A program made the translations under genes and the position numbers. This document shows, in pieces, positions 17,767-26,474 of a DNA stretch of 62,875 bases. This DNA is from JAVXCQ01 sp036659415 (lineage in GTDB: Bacteria > Bacillota > Negativicutes > Acidaminococcales > Acidaminococcaceae), in NCBI GenBank assembly GCA_036659415.1, contig JAVXCQ010000011.1:1-62875 (forward strand), given 5' to 3'. Under the pieces are notes generated by a model. The model was not told the origin of the DNA, ran no database searches, and saw nothing but the letters and a program-made list of their open reading frames with translations. How positions within the stretch are numbered: the stretch's first letter is position 1; each line of letters starts with the position of its first letter.

Positions 17767-18461
17767 GAACTTTATACAGCGTGGGCATCGGCCCCGGAGA
17801 TCCGGAATTAATGACGTTAAAGGCAGTGCGGTTACTACGGGAAGCCGATGTAGTGGCTATCCCCAAAGGCGATGGCGATGTTTTAACAGCTAAAAATATT
17901 GTCAGTCAAGTCGTGGACTTGACTGACAAAGCACAGTTGGAAATTTATATGCCCATGACTAAAGATATGATAGCCATGGATAAAGCGCACGATGAAGGCG
18001 CTGACGCTGTCATTGAGCTGTTAGAGCAAGGCAAAAATGTAGTTTTTATTACGCTGGGTGATCCTACTGTTTACGCTACTTGTATTTATGTCCATAAGCG
18101 TGTATTAGCAAGGGGTTATCAAGCAGTGTTAGTACCGGGAGTTCCTTCTTTTTGCGCAGTAGCGGCTAAATTAAATGTGGCTTTATGCGAACGGGCTGAA
18201 CCCCTCATTATTTTGCCGGGAAGCTATCAAGCAGCCAGCAAGTTTTTAGATGGTCCGGGCAATAAAGTGCTAATGAAATCAGCCAGTGAAATCGGTCGAG
18301 TACGGGAAGAATTACGGGTGCGTGGTTTAACTGACCATGCGGCCATGGTGGAACGCTGTGGTTTACCGGGAGAAAAAATCTATACTGATTTGGAGCAAGT
18401 TGATGCGCAAAGCAGTTATTTTTCAATTATTTTAGTGAAAGAAAGGGAGTTTAATTCATGA
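17760..18461 (+). CDS. cbiL: Cobalt-precorrin-2 C20-methyltransferase CbiL
   Basis: SAM-dependent methyltransferase adding the C20 methyl group to cobalt-factor II. The 233 aa show the tetrapyrrole methylase fold, with GIGPGDPELMTLKAVRLL near the N-terminus, FITLGDPTVYATC for SAM binding and VPGVPSFCAVAA. VVAIPKGDGD is typical of the CobI/CbiL branch. It overlaps cbiD upstream and cbiF downstream (ATGA), so translation is coupled. Confidence 0.93.
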   Translation: MLGTLYSVGIGPGDPELMTLKAVRLLREADVVAIPKGDGDVLTAKNIVSQVVDLTDKAQLEIYMPMTKDMIAMDKAHDEGADAVIELLEQGKNVVFITLGDPTVYATCIYVHKRVLARGYQAVLVPGVPSFCAVAAKLNVALCERAEPLIILPGSYQAASKFLDGPGNKVLMKSASEIGRVREELRVRGLTDHAAMVERCGLPGEKIYTDLEQVDAQSSYFSIILVKEREFNS

Positions 18462-19228
18462 TTTATTTTATTGGAGCAGGACCGGGAGCAGTCGATTTAA
18501 TTACCGTCAAAGGTAAAGAATTATTGGAACAAGCAGATTTGATTATTTATGCGGGGTCTTTAGTTAATCCGGGTTTGCTTAAATATGCCAAGGCTGATTG
18601 CGTGATTATGGATAGTGCCAAAATGACGTTGGAAGAAGTAATAGCGGCTATGGTGCCAGTGGCACAAGCCGGTCAACTGGTGGTTAGATTACATACCGGT
18701 GACCCGAGTATTTATGGTGCACATCGGGAACAAATCGACCTTTTGCGAGGTTATGGACTAGACTTTGAAATAGTGCCAGGCGTTAGTTCTTTTTGCGCGG
18801 CTGCGGCAGCCCTTAAGGCAGAATACACCTTGCCCAATGTGAGCCAATCCGTGATTATTACCAGAATGGAAGGACGGACGCCTGTTCCTGATAAACAAAA
18901 GATTGCTGATTATGCGAAACATAATGCAACGATGGTAATTTTCCTTAGTTCCGGGATGCTGGAAAAATTAGAAAAAGAACTGATTGCCGGTGGTTATACC
19001 GCAGAAACTCCTGCGGCTATTGTTTACAAAGCGTCTTGGCCTGACCAAAAAGTTTTCCGTTGCACGGTAGGACAGTTGGCGCAAACAGCAAAAGACAACG
19101 AAATTAAAAACTTGGCGCTCATTTGTGTGGGTGGATTTTTAGGCAACCAATATGACCGTTCCGAGCTTTACAATCCGACGTTTACCCATGGCTTCCGGGA
19201 AGCTTCTCAAGTGAAAGTGACCGAGTAA
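18458..19228 (+). CDS. cbiF: Cobalt-precorrin-4 C11-methyltransferase CbiF
   Basis: Adds the C11 methyl group before CbiG opens the lactone. The 256-aa tetrapyrrole methylase starts with FIGAGPGAVDLITVKG, has YAGSLVNPGLL diagnostic of CbiF/CobM, HTGDPSIYGA for SAM binding and VPGVSSFCAAAAALKAEYT. The 4-bp overlap with cbiL and 1-bp overlap with cbiG place it in a tight operon. Confidence 0.95.
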   Translation: MIYFIGAGPGAVDLITVKGKELLEQADLIIYAGSLVNPGLLKYAKADCVIMDSAKMTLEEVIAAMVPVAQAGQLVVRLHTGDPSIYGAHREQIDLLRGYGLDFEIVPGVSSFCAAAAALKAEYTLPNVSQSVIITRMEGRTPVPDKQKIADYAKHNATMVIFLSSGMLEKLEKELIAGGYTAETPAAIVYKASWPDQKVFRCTVGQLAQTAKDNEIKNLALICVGGFLGNQYDRSELYNPTFTHGFREASQVKVTE

Positions 19229-20271
19229 TGAAAGCGGTAGTTTTTTCCTATACGCGGCGGGGTGCACGGCTTAGTTTAAGCGTGGGCACTGGTTTAGAGG
19301 AATTGGGCTACGAGGTGACACTGTATACCGGCGCCAAATTTGTAGGCGAAGCTAGCACTCTACAGCTTAGTGCTGGTTGTAAACAGGATACAAAGCAGGC
19401 TTTTGCCACGAGTAGTGTTATTATTTATATTGGGGCTTGTGGTATTGCGGTGCGAGCTATTGCTCCTCATATTATAAATAAAACGGTGGATCCGGCGGTG
19501 CTCAGCATCGATGAGGGGGGGCATTATGTCATTCCTCTTTTGGCGGGACATATTGGCGGTGCCAACGCCGTGGCCAGAAAGTTAGCCGAGGTGCTAGGGG
19601 CAGAACCGGTAGTAACGACGGCGACCGATATTAATGGCTTGTTTGCTGTTGATGAATGGGCGGCTAAAAACAAGATCCACCTTGATGATTTAACAGCGGC
19701 CAAGGCCTTTGCTGCGGCACTGGTAGATGGTAAACCAGTGGGCGTAGTTAGTGAGTATCCCATCAGTGGAACTCTGCCTCAAGGTCTGGTACTAGCTACT
19801 ACTGGGGAGGTTGGTTTAGTGCTGGCCCCTCAAGCTAAGTTCAAGCCTTTTACTGTCACGCTTAACCTTATACCCGCAAGCTTTTATTTGGGCATCGGGT
19901 GCAGGCGTCATACTCCCCTTGCCGCTATTGAGGAGCTGGTTTTGCCACAGCTAGAGAGTTTAGGCCTAAGTATGCAGGCAGTGGCTGCTGTTTGTTCAGT
20001 CGATTTGAAACAAGATGAGGTAGGACTATTAGCTTTTGCGGCTAAATACCAAGTGCCGGCACATTTTTATACCGCAGCGGCGTTGGCAGCACAGCCGGGT
20101 GAGTTTGCTCATTCGGACTTAGTCCAGTCTGTAGTCGGGGTTGATAATGTTTGCGAGAGGGCAGCAGTCTTAGGTGCTCAAGGTAAACTATGTTTAAAGA
20201 AAACTAGCAAAAACGGAGTGACCTTGGCTATTGCCGAGCGTAAAACCGTGATTGACTTTCATAAATTATAA
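19228..20271 (+). CDS. cbiG: Cobalt-precorrin-5A hydrolase CbiG
   Basis: Opens the ring-A lactone and releases acetaldehyde, a step found only in the anaerobic route. The 347 aa hold the CbiG N-terminal region (GACGIAVRAIAPHIINKTVDP, then GGHYVIPLLAGHIGGAN), a middle region and a C-terminal domain beginning near YLGIGCRRHTPL. The size is typical for stand-alone CbiG. It starts on the last base of the cbiF stop. Confidence 0.95.
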   Translation: MKAVVFSYTRRGARLSLSVGTGLEELGYEVTLYTGAKFVGEASTLQLSAGCKQDTKQAFATSSVIIYIGACGIAVRAIAPHIINKTVDPAVLSIDEGGHYVIPLLAGHIGGANAVARKLAEVLGAEPVVTTATDINGLFAVDEWAAKNKIHLDDLTAAKAFAAALVDGKPVGVVSEYPISGTLPQGLVLATTGEVGLVLAPQAKFKPFTVTLNLIPASFYLGIGCRRHTPLAAIEELVLPQLESLGLSMQAVAAVCSVDLKQDEVGLLAFAAKYQVPAHFYTAAALAAQPGEFAHSDLVQSVVGVDNVCERAAVLGAQGKLCLKKTSKNGVTLAIAERKTVIDFHKL

Positions 20272-20284
20272 GGTGGTAAAAGAA

Positions 20285-21019
20285 ATGGCGAAAAAAGTGT
20301 ATGTAGTAGGTTTAGGTCCGGGCGGTGTAGAACAAATGACAACCAGAGCCAAGGAAACTTTGGCTAACTGTGACGTTATTGCCGGGTATCATGTATATAT
20401 CGATTTGATTAAAGACGACTATAAGGATAAAGAGTTTTTGACTACTGGTATGCGGAAAGAGGTTGACCGTTGCCGTCTAGCTATTGACGAAGCACTACAA
20501 GGTAAAACGGTAGCGATGATTTCAAGTGGCGATGCCGGCGTTTACGGCATGGCAGGTATTATGTATCAGGTAGCAGCGGAGCATCCGGAGCTAGAAATTG
20601 AAGTCGTGCCTGGAATTACGGCGGCTTGTAGTGGTGCGGCTGTTTTGGGAGCACCTCTTATTGCCGATACTTGTCTGATTAGCTTAAGCGATTTATTGAC
20701 ACCCTGGGAAAAAATTGAAAAACGCTTGGCGTGTGCTGCCCAAGGTGATTTTTGTATCGCACTTTATAATCCTTCTAGCTTTAAACGTCATGATTATTTG
20801 CAAAAAGCTTGTGATATTATGCTACGCCATCAAAACCCTGAGGTACCGGCAGGTATTGTGCGCAACATTGGTCGTGCCGGCGAAGCCTATGAGCTAACGA
20901 CACTGGCAGGACTGCGGGATAAAGAAGTGGATATGTTCTCTACTGTGATTATTGGTAATTCACAAACGGTTATTATTAATAATAAAATGGTTACGCCTAG
21001 AGGGTATAAATTAGCATGA
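20285..21019 (+). CDS. cbiH: Cobalt-precorrin-3B C17-methyltransferase CbiH
   Basis: Catalyses C17 methylation and ring contraction of cobalt-precorrin-3. From the ATG at 20285 it is 244 aa, with VVGLGPGGVEQMTTRAKE, SSGDAGVYGMAGIMYQ for SAM binding and VPGITAACSGAAVLGAPL, all typical of CobJ/CbiH. The ATG is chosen over 20252 because SD AAGGTGG (20270-20276) lies 8 nt before it and the upstream ATG is inside cbiG. No C-terminal extra domain is present. Confidence 0.94.
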   Translation: MAKKVYVVGLGPGGVEQMTTRAKETLANCDVIAGYHVYIDLIKDDYKDKEFLTTGMRKEVDRCRLAIDEALQGKTVAMISSGDAGVYGMAGIMYQVAAEHPELEIEVVPGITAACSGAAVLGAPLIADTCLISLSDLLTPWEKIEKRLACAAQGDFCIALYNPSSFKRHDYLQKACDIMLRHQNPEVPAGIVRNIGRAGEAYELTTLAGLRDKEVDMFSTVIIGNSQTVIINNKMVTPRGYKLA

Positions 21020-21783
21020 AGAAAATACCGGTAATTTGGTTGATTGCCGGTACCAGTGAGGGACGGAGATTGATTAAGGATCTAGCCGGAGTACAGGTGA
21101 AAATCCTGGTTTCAGTGGCCACAACCTATGGTGCCGACCTGATAGAAGCACAAGCAAACGTGACTGTGCAAGCGGCACGTTTGGATTTAGCGGCTATGCA
21201 AGAGTTTTTGCGGACTAATAAACCAGATTGCGTGGTGGATGCCACGCATCCCTATGCCACGATTGTCACTAACACGGTGCGAGCAGCTTGCCAATCCTTG
21301 GGCTATGACTATTTACGCCTTTTGCGACCGGCAAGTTGCGTAACTGATTGTGTCGAGGTAGATTCTTACCAAGATGCGGTGGAGTTTTTGAGTCACACGA
21401 AGGGAAATATTTTTTTAACGACCGGGAGTAAAACTTTGGAGTTATTTACAGCGGTGCCTCAGTTTGCGGAGCGTACTACTTTGCGTGTTTTACCTATGGT
21501 GTCATCACTAGAAAAGGCACTGAGCCTAGGTTATCAAGCAGGAAAAATCATTTGTATGCAAGGACCTTTTTCCGAAGAGGTCAATGTGGCGTTGTTTAAA
21601 AGTGCTAAAACTAAGTTTGTGGTGACGAAGGATTCCGGTAATGCCGGTGGCTTTGAAGCAAAAAAAAGGGCAGCTCAAGCTAGCGGTGCACAATTAGTGG
21701 TTATTCGCAGATTGCCAGGAGAAAACGGAGCTGGCTATGAAGAAACTCTAGCGACCTTGCGTCAGCTTTGCAGCGCAAACTAA
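21016..21783 (+). CDS. cbiJ: Cobalt-precorrin-6A reductase CbiJ
   Basis: NAD(P)H-dependent reduction of cobalt-precorrin-6A. The 255 aa show the CobK/CbiJ pattern: an N-terminal nucleotide-binding start VIWLIAGTSEGRRL, DATHPYATIVTNTVRAAC in the centre, TTGSKTLELF and GPFSEEVNVAL. It overlaps the cbiH stop by 4 bp. Together with the enzymes around it, it supplies every ring-modification step from cobalt-factor II to the cobyrinate stage. Confidence 0.93.
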   Translation: MKKIPVIWLIAGTSEGRRLIKDLAGVQVKILVSVATTYGADLIEAQANVTVQAARLDLAAMQEFLRTNKPDCVVDATHPYATIVTNTVRAACQSLGYDYLRLLRPASCVTDCVEVDSYQDAVEFLSHTKGNIFLTTGSKTLELFTAVPQFAERTTLRVLPMVSSLEKALSLGYQAGKIICMQGPFSEEVNVALFKSAKTKFVVTKDSGNAGGFEAKKRAAQASGAQLVVIRRLPGENGAGYEETLATLRQLCSAN

Positions 21784-21805
21784 ACCAGTGAAGGAGGAAA
21801 ACTTC

Positions 21806-23020
21806 ATGTTACAGGTAAATATTATCGGCATTGGACCCGGCAACCCTGATTTGTTAACGGCACAAGCCAAGGCGGCTATCGCCGCCAGTACGGTGCTCAT
21901 TGGGGATCAGCGGATGTTAGCAGCGTTTGCTACAGACAGTAAAAAAAGCTATGAAACGATTAGCATTGTTAAAATTTTGACAATTATTGCTACTTTAGAC
22001 CCAGTGCAGGACGTAGTAGGGATTTTAGTTTCCGGCGATGTGGGCTTTTTTAGTCTAACGAAAACTTTGGCGGAAAAATTAACTACTTGTCAAGTTAGAA
22101 GATATTGCGGTATCAGTTCCTTGGTTTATTTTGCACAAAGTATTGGTATGAGCTGGGAGGATGCTCGCATTATTAGTATGCACGGTCGTAATAATAATAT
22201 CGTCGCTACAGTTTTTCAAAATGCGAAAGTATTTTCTTTGACCGGAGGCGACAATTCTGCCCAAGCTTTGTGTGCACAATTATGTGAGCATGGGTTGAGT
22301 GAGGTTTTGGTTTATGTAGGAGAGAAACTTTCCTACCCTGACGAAAAAATCACCTGTGGTACGGCGGAGGAACTGAGCAAGCTAACTTTTCCCTCCTTGG
22401 CCGTGATGATGATTCTCAATGCCAAGCCGGTGGCTTTGCACCAAGCGGTGCCTGGGCTGGCAGATGAAATGTTTATGCGTGCTACCGTTCCCATGACTAA
22501 GCAAGAGATTAGGGCGATTTCCCTTTCCAAATTGCAACCACGCTCTGGTGATACAATCTATGATATTGGTGCTGGAACCGGTTCTGTGTCCATTGAACTG
22601 GCCTTGCAAGCTACCGACGGACAAGTCTGGGCTTTTGAGCGTAACCCAGAGGCTGTGGCACTTTTAGGTAAAAATCAAACTAAATTTGGTGTGACTAATC
22701 TAACGATTGTAGCCGGAGAAGCGGCGGAAGCGATTAAAACAGCACCAACTCCGGATTGCGTCTTTATCGGCGGCAGTGGTGGTAATTTGCACGCCATGCT
22801 GAATACGATTTATGGGAAAAATCCTCAGGCACGGATTGTGATGAATGCAATTACCATTGAAACTATTGCTGAAATAGCTACTTATTATCAAGGACAGAGT
22901 GCCTACACTTTGGAAATAGTAAATGTCTTTACCGCTCGCTCCAAAAAGTTGGGTGCTTACAATATGATGATGGCGCAAAATCCGATTTATATTATGACGG
23001 CGACGAAAAAAGAGGAATGA
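21806..23020 (+). CDS. cbiET: Fused cobalt-precorrin-7 C5-/C15-methyltransferase CbiET
   Basis: Bifunctional enzyme: an N-terminal CbiE tetrapyrrole methylase (residues 1 to about 205; IIGIGPGNPDLLTAQAKAA, VSGDVGFFSL) that methylates C5, and a C-terminal CbiT Rossmann methyltransferase (from about 215; DIGAGTGSVSIE at about 253) that methylates C15 and decarboxylates the C12 acetate. The ATG at 21806 is 8 nt after AAGGAGG, so the GTG at 21788 is rejected. The fusion equals CobL of the aerobic route and is common in Firmicutes. Confidence 0.94.
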   Translation: MLQVNIIGIGPGNPDLLTAQAKAAIAASTVLIGDQRMLAAFATDSKKSYETISIVKILTIIATLDPVQDVVGILVSGDVGFFSLTKTLAEKLTTCQVRRYCGISSLVYFAQSIGMSWEDARIISMHGRNNNIVATVFQNAKVFSLTGGDNSAQALCAQLCEHGLSEVLVYVGEKLSYPDEKITCGTAEELSKLTFPSLAVMMILNAKPVALHQAVPGLADEMFMRATVPMTKQEIRAISLSKLQPRSGDTIYDIGAGTGSVSIELALQATDGQVWAFERNPEAVALLGKNQTKFGVTNLTIVAGEAAEAIKTAPTPDCVFIGGSGGNLHAMLNTIYGKNPQARIVMNAITIETIAEIATYYQGQSAYTLEIVNVFTARSKKLGAYNMMMAQNPIYIMTATKKEE

Positions 23021-23023
23021 AAA

Positions 23024-24382
23024 ATGAAATGTGCAATTCCACGTTTGATGATTGCGGCTCCTACCAGTGGTAGTGGCAAGACAACAATTACCTGTGGCAT
23101 TTTAAAAGCCTTGCTCAATCGCCGGTTGCAACCGGCGGCTTTTAAGTCAGGTCCGGACTATATTGACCCCATGTTCCATACAAAGGTTTTGGGTGCTCAT
23201 TCTCGTAATTTGGATTTGTTTCTTCTGGGCGAAAGCACCGCTTGCTATCTTTTGGCGAAGAATGTAGTCGGACGTGACCTAGCAGTGCTTGAGGGTGCAA
23301 TGGGGTTTTATGATGGACTGGGTCAGACTACCCAAGCTAGTGCCTATGCCTTAGCTAAGGCCACACAAACACCGGTTGTTTTGGTAGTTAACGGCAAGGG
23401 TGCGGCTCTTTCCATTGCTGCCACGATTAAAGGTTTCCAAGAGTTTCGCCCCGATAGTAATATCCGAGGTGTTATTCTCAATAATATGAATCCGATGAGC
23501 TATGCTTATTATAAAGATGCAGTGGAAGCAGAAACAGGCATTCCCCTAGTGGGCTATTTTCCGGAGCTAACCGACTGTGGTTTTGAAAGCCGGCATTTAG
23601 GGTTAATTACTGCCGGTGAAATTGCTGACTTGCAAACTATTATGGATAAATTGGCCGCACAGGCGGAAAAATCTCTTGATTTTGAGGGGTTACTGGCGAT
23701 TGCACATAGTGCACCAGCTCTTACCTATCAGGAACCACAATTACAACCGTTGGCACAGGTTAAAATAGCAGTAGCACAGGATGCGGCTTTTTGTTTTTAT
23801 TATCAAGATGCTTTAGACCTTTTGAGTGCCTTGGGTGCCACGCTATTACCTTTTAGCCCACTGACCGATACTCATTTACCGGTTTGCGATGGACTATTGT
23901 TGGGCGGTGGTTATCCCGAGCTTTATGCCAAGGAATTGGCAGCTAACAGTACGATGCTAAGTAGTATTCGCACGGCACTGGCGCAACACTTGCCCTGCCT
24001 GGCGGAGTGTGGTGGGTTTATGTATTTATTAGAACGCTATCAGGAAGGTACGGCTAGTTGGCCGTGGGTAGGAGCTTTAGCCGGTGCAGTCGAACTGACC
24101 AGTAAGCTCAAGCGTTTTGGCTACGTGACACTGGAGGCACAGCAGGATAATCTCCTAAGTAAAGCTGGTGGTAAAATAAATGCTCACGAATTTCATTACT
24201 CGGAAAGTACTGCTAACGGAAGCACTTTTCTTGCAGTAAAGGCTTCAGGTCGAGGACAATGGGAGTGCATTAATGCCACGGCTACTTTGTATGCCGGCTA
24301 CCCTCACATACATTTATGGGGTAATCCTGAATTTGCGGCTAATTTTATTTTAGCTTGCCAAAAATATGCCCAACAAAAATAG
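23024..24382 (+). CDS. cbiA: Cobyrinic acid a,c-diamide synthase CbiA
   Basis: ATP- and glutamine-dependent amidation of the a and c carboxylates. The 452 aa begin with a P-loop (APTSGSGKTT, 12-21) of the MinD/dethiobiotin-synthetase fold and end with a class I glutamine amidotransferase domain whose nucleophile is C329 in LAECGGFMYL, with a late His in HEFHYSE. It follows cbiET by 3 bp behind AGAGGAA. It fits the early-cobalt pathway. Confidence 0.94.
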   Translation: MKCAIPRLMIAAPTSGSGKTTITCGILKALLNRRLQPAAFKSGPDYIDPMFHTKVLGAHSRNLDLFLLGESTACYLLAKNVVGRDLAVLEGAMGFYDGLGQTTQASAYALAKATQTPVVLVVNGKGAALSIAATIKGFQEFRPDSNIRGVILNNMNPMSYAYYKDAVEAETGIPLVGYFPELTDCGFESRHLGLITAGEIADLQTIMDKLAAQAEKSLDFEGLLAIAHSAPALTYQEPQLQPLAQVKIAVAQDAAFCFYYQDALDLLSALGATLLPFSPLTDTHLPVCDGLLLGGGYPELYAKELAANSTMLSSIRTALAQHLPCLAECGGFMYLLERYQEGTASWPWVGALAGAVELTSKLKRFGYVTLEAQQDNLLSKAGGKINAHEFHYSESTANGSTFLAVKASGRGQWECINATATLYAGYPHIHLWGNPEFAANFILACQKYAQQK

Positions 24383-24412
24383 CCTAATAGGTGTGTTAAG
24401 GGAGATGAAGTC

Positions 24413-25372
24413 ATGTTGACCGTACTCGCTATCATTGTGGGCTTTGGACTGGATTTGCTGTTTGGGGATCCGTATTGGTTGCCACATCCAATCTGTTTGA
24501 TTGGCAATCTGATTGCCGCCTTGGAAGCCAGAATTCGAAGCTGGTGCGGTGCTAGCCCCCAAGGACTACTATGGGGTGGACGCTTGCTCGTTGTGGCTGT
24601 AACGCTTCTTTCTTTCGGCGTACCGTACTTACTACTACAAGTAGTAACGGCTTTTAATGTGTGGGTTGCTTTTGCTTTGGAAAGCATTATGTTTTATCAG
24701 ATTTTTGCTACTAAATGTCTGCAAGACGAGAGCTTAAAGGTTTATGATCAGCTAGTGCAGAAAAATTTAGTGCAGGCTAGAAAACAACTTTCGTGGATTG
24801 TAGGGCGTGATACCAAGGAGCTTAGCGCCGAGGAAGTAACTAAGGCTACGGTGGAAACTGTGGCTGAAAATACAGCAGATGGCATTATTGCCCCGATGCT
24901 ATTTATGTTTATCGGCGGAGCACCGTTAGCTTTTTTGTACAAAGGTATTAACACTATGGATTCCATGGTGGGCTATAAAAATGAAAAATATTTGCATTTA
25001 GGACGTTGTGCGGCATTGCTTGACGACCTTGCAAACTATGTACCGGCTAGGCTAGCAGGTATTTTTATGATTGCGGCTGCATATTTTTTAAGCTATGATG
25101 CCAAAGCTGCTGCGCATATTTTCAAACGTGATCGTTATAATCATTTAAGCCCTAATTCTGCACAAACTGAATCGGTTTGTGCTGGAGCACTCCATATTCA
25201 ATTAGGAGGCGGACATTATTATTTTGGCAAGTTTGTACCCAAAGCGACCATTGGCGATGATTTGCGCCCAGTGAAGCCAGAGGATATTAAAAGCACTAAT
25301 AATTTAATGTATTTGACGGCCATTATTAGTTTAGCTGTCTTTACTTTAGTTAAATTATTTTTCGTGCGGTAA
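24413..25372 (+). CDS. cbiB: Adenosylcobinamide-phosphate synthase CbiB
   Basis: Integral membrane enzyme that attaches aminopropanol (phosphate) to cobyric acid. The 319 aa have several membrane helices and the family signatures GFGLDLLFGDPYWLPHP, TVETVAENTADGIIAPM, NTMDSMVGYKNEKY and GRCAALLDDLANYVPARL. It starts 30 bp after cbiA. Its substrate is made by CobD, the next gene. Confidence 0.95.
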   Translation: MLTVLAIIVGFGLDLLFGDPYWLPHPICLIGNLIAALEARIRSWCGASPQGLLWGGRLLVVAVTLLSFGVPYLLLQVVTAFNVWVAFALESIMFYQIFATKCLQDESLKVYDQLVQKNLVQARKQLSWIVGRDTKELSAEEVTKATVETVAENTADGIIAPMLFMFIGGAPLAFLYKGINTMDSMVGYKNEKYLHLGRCAALLDDLANYVPARLAGIFMIAAAYFLSYDAKAAAHIFKRDRYNHLSPNSAQTESVCAGALHIQLGGGHYYFGKFVPKATIGDDLRPVKPEDIKSTNNLMYLTAIISLAVFTLVKLFFVR

Positions 25373-25388
25373 GCAAGGGGGATTAAAG

Positions 25389-26474
25389 GTGTATACATAC
25401 GTTCATGGTGGAGATATTTATAGCGAAACCTCCTTGGGAGCAGCAACGCTAGTTGATTTTTCTGCGAATATTAATCCGCTGGGTATGCCCACGGCTGTCA
25501 AAAAAGCTTTGCGGCAAGCGGCTGGCCAGTGTGCAAGCTACCCTGACCCTTTTTGCCGGCGCCTAACAGCACGCCTAGCCACAGAGCATGGGGTGAACCC
25601 CGAACAAATTTTTCTAGATAACGGTGCCGCAGCTGTATTGTTTCGGTTGGTACTGGCTTTGAAGCCACGGCGAGCGTTACTTTTAGCACCTACTTTTGCC
25701 GATTATGAAAAAGCCTTGCGTACGGTGGATTGTCAGATGAGCTATTATCAATTAGCCGAGCAACGAGCTTATTGCGTAGAAGAAGATATTCTCGCACAGA
25801 TCACACCGGAAGTAGATTTATTAGTTATTTGCAATCCGAATAATCCTACCGGTCAAGTAACAACGATGAAGTTACTGCGGGCCATTTTAGAAAAATGTCA
25901 ACAAACAAAAACCTTGTTATTAGTAGATGAATGTTTTATGGACTTCGTGGAGGGGCGGGAACGGTTTTCGCTACTACCCTATTTAGCACGCTATGAAAAT
26001 CTCATTATCTTGAAAGCTTTTACTAAAACCTATGCTATGGCCGGTGTGAGATTGGGCTATTGCTTAGCACATAAACCAGAAATTATCGAAGCTTGCCACC
26101 TGGCAGGTCAAGACTGGGGTGTTTCAACTTTGGCGCAGGCGGCAGGACTGAGCGCACTGGAACAAAAGGAGTATTTAGCCAGCTCCCAGGTTTATATCAA
26201 GGCAGAACGTGCCTATTTATTAGAGAGCTTAGCACGATTAAAAATTAAAACTTATGGTTCGTTGGCCAATTATATTTTTTTTACTTTACCGCAAGTCACC
26301 GCTTTGGCGACTAAACTTAAAACGGAAGGGTTCCTTATTCGTGAGTGTGCGAACTATCATAATTTGGATAACACCTATTATCGGATAGCAGTGCGTACTA
26401 AAACGCAAAATAAGCTTTTGATTAAAGCTTTGAGGAAAATACTACAGCATGAAATCACTATTGGTAATAATTGA
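25389..26474 (+). CDS. cobD: L-threonine-O-3-phosphate decarboxylase CobD
   Basis: PLP enzyme that makes (R)-1-amino-2-propanol phosphate for CbiB. The 361 aa resemble histidinol-phosphate aminotransferase: VDFSANINPLGMP at the N-terminus, CNPNNPTG in the centre, LLVDECFMDF and the PLP lysine K213 in FTKTYAMAGVRLGY. The GTG start follows AGGGGG. It overlaps the following ApgM-like gene by 26 bp, hinting at a shared step. The alternative, HisC, is unlikely in this operon. Confidence 0.92.
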   Translation: MYTYVHGGDIYSETSLGAATLVDFSANINPLGMPTAVKKALRQAAGQCASYPDPFCRRLTARLATEHGVNPEQIFLDNGAAAVLFRLVLALKPRRALLLAPTFADYEKALRTVDCQMSYYQLAEQRAYCVEEDILAQITPEVDLLVICNPNNPTGQVTTMKLLRAILEKCQQTKTLLLVDECFMDFVEGRERFSLLPYLARYENLIILKAFTKTYAMAGVRLGYCLAHKPEIIEACHLAGQDWGVSTLAQAAGLSALEQKEYLASSQVYIKAERAYLLESLARLKIKTYGSLANYIFFTLPQVTALATKLKTEGFLIRECANYHNLDNTYYRIAVRTKTQNKLLIKALRKILQHEITIGNN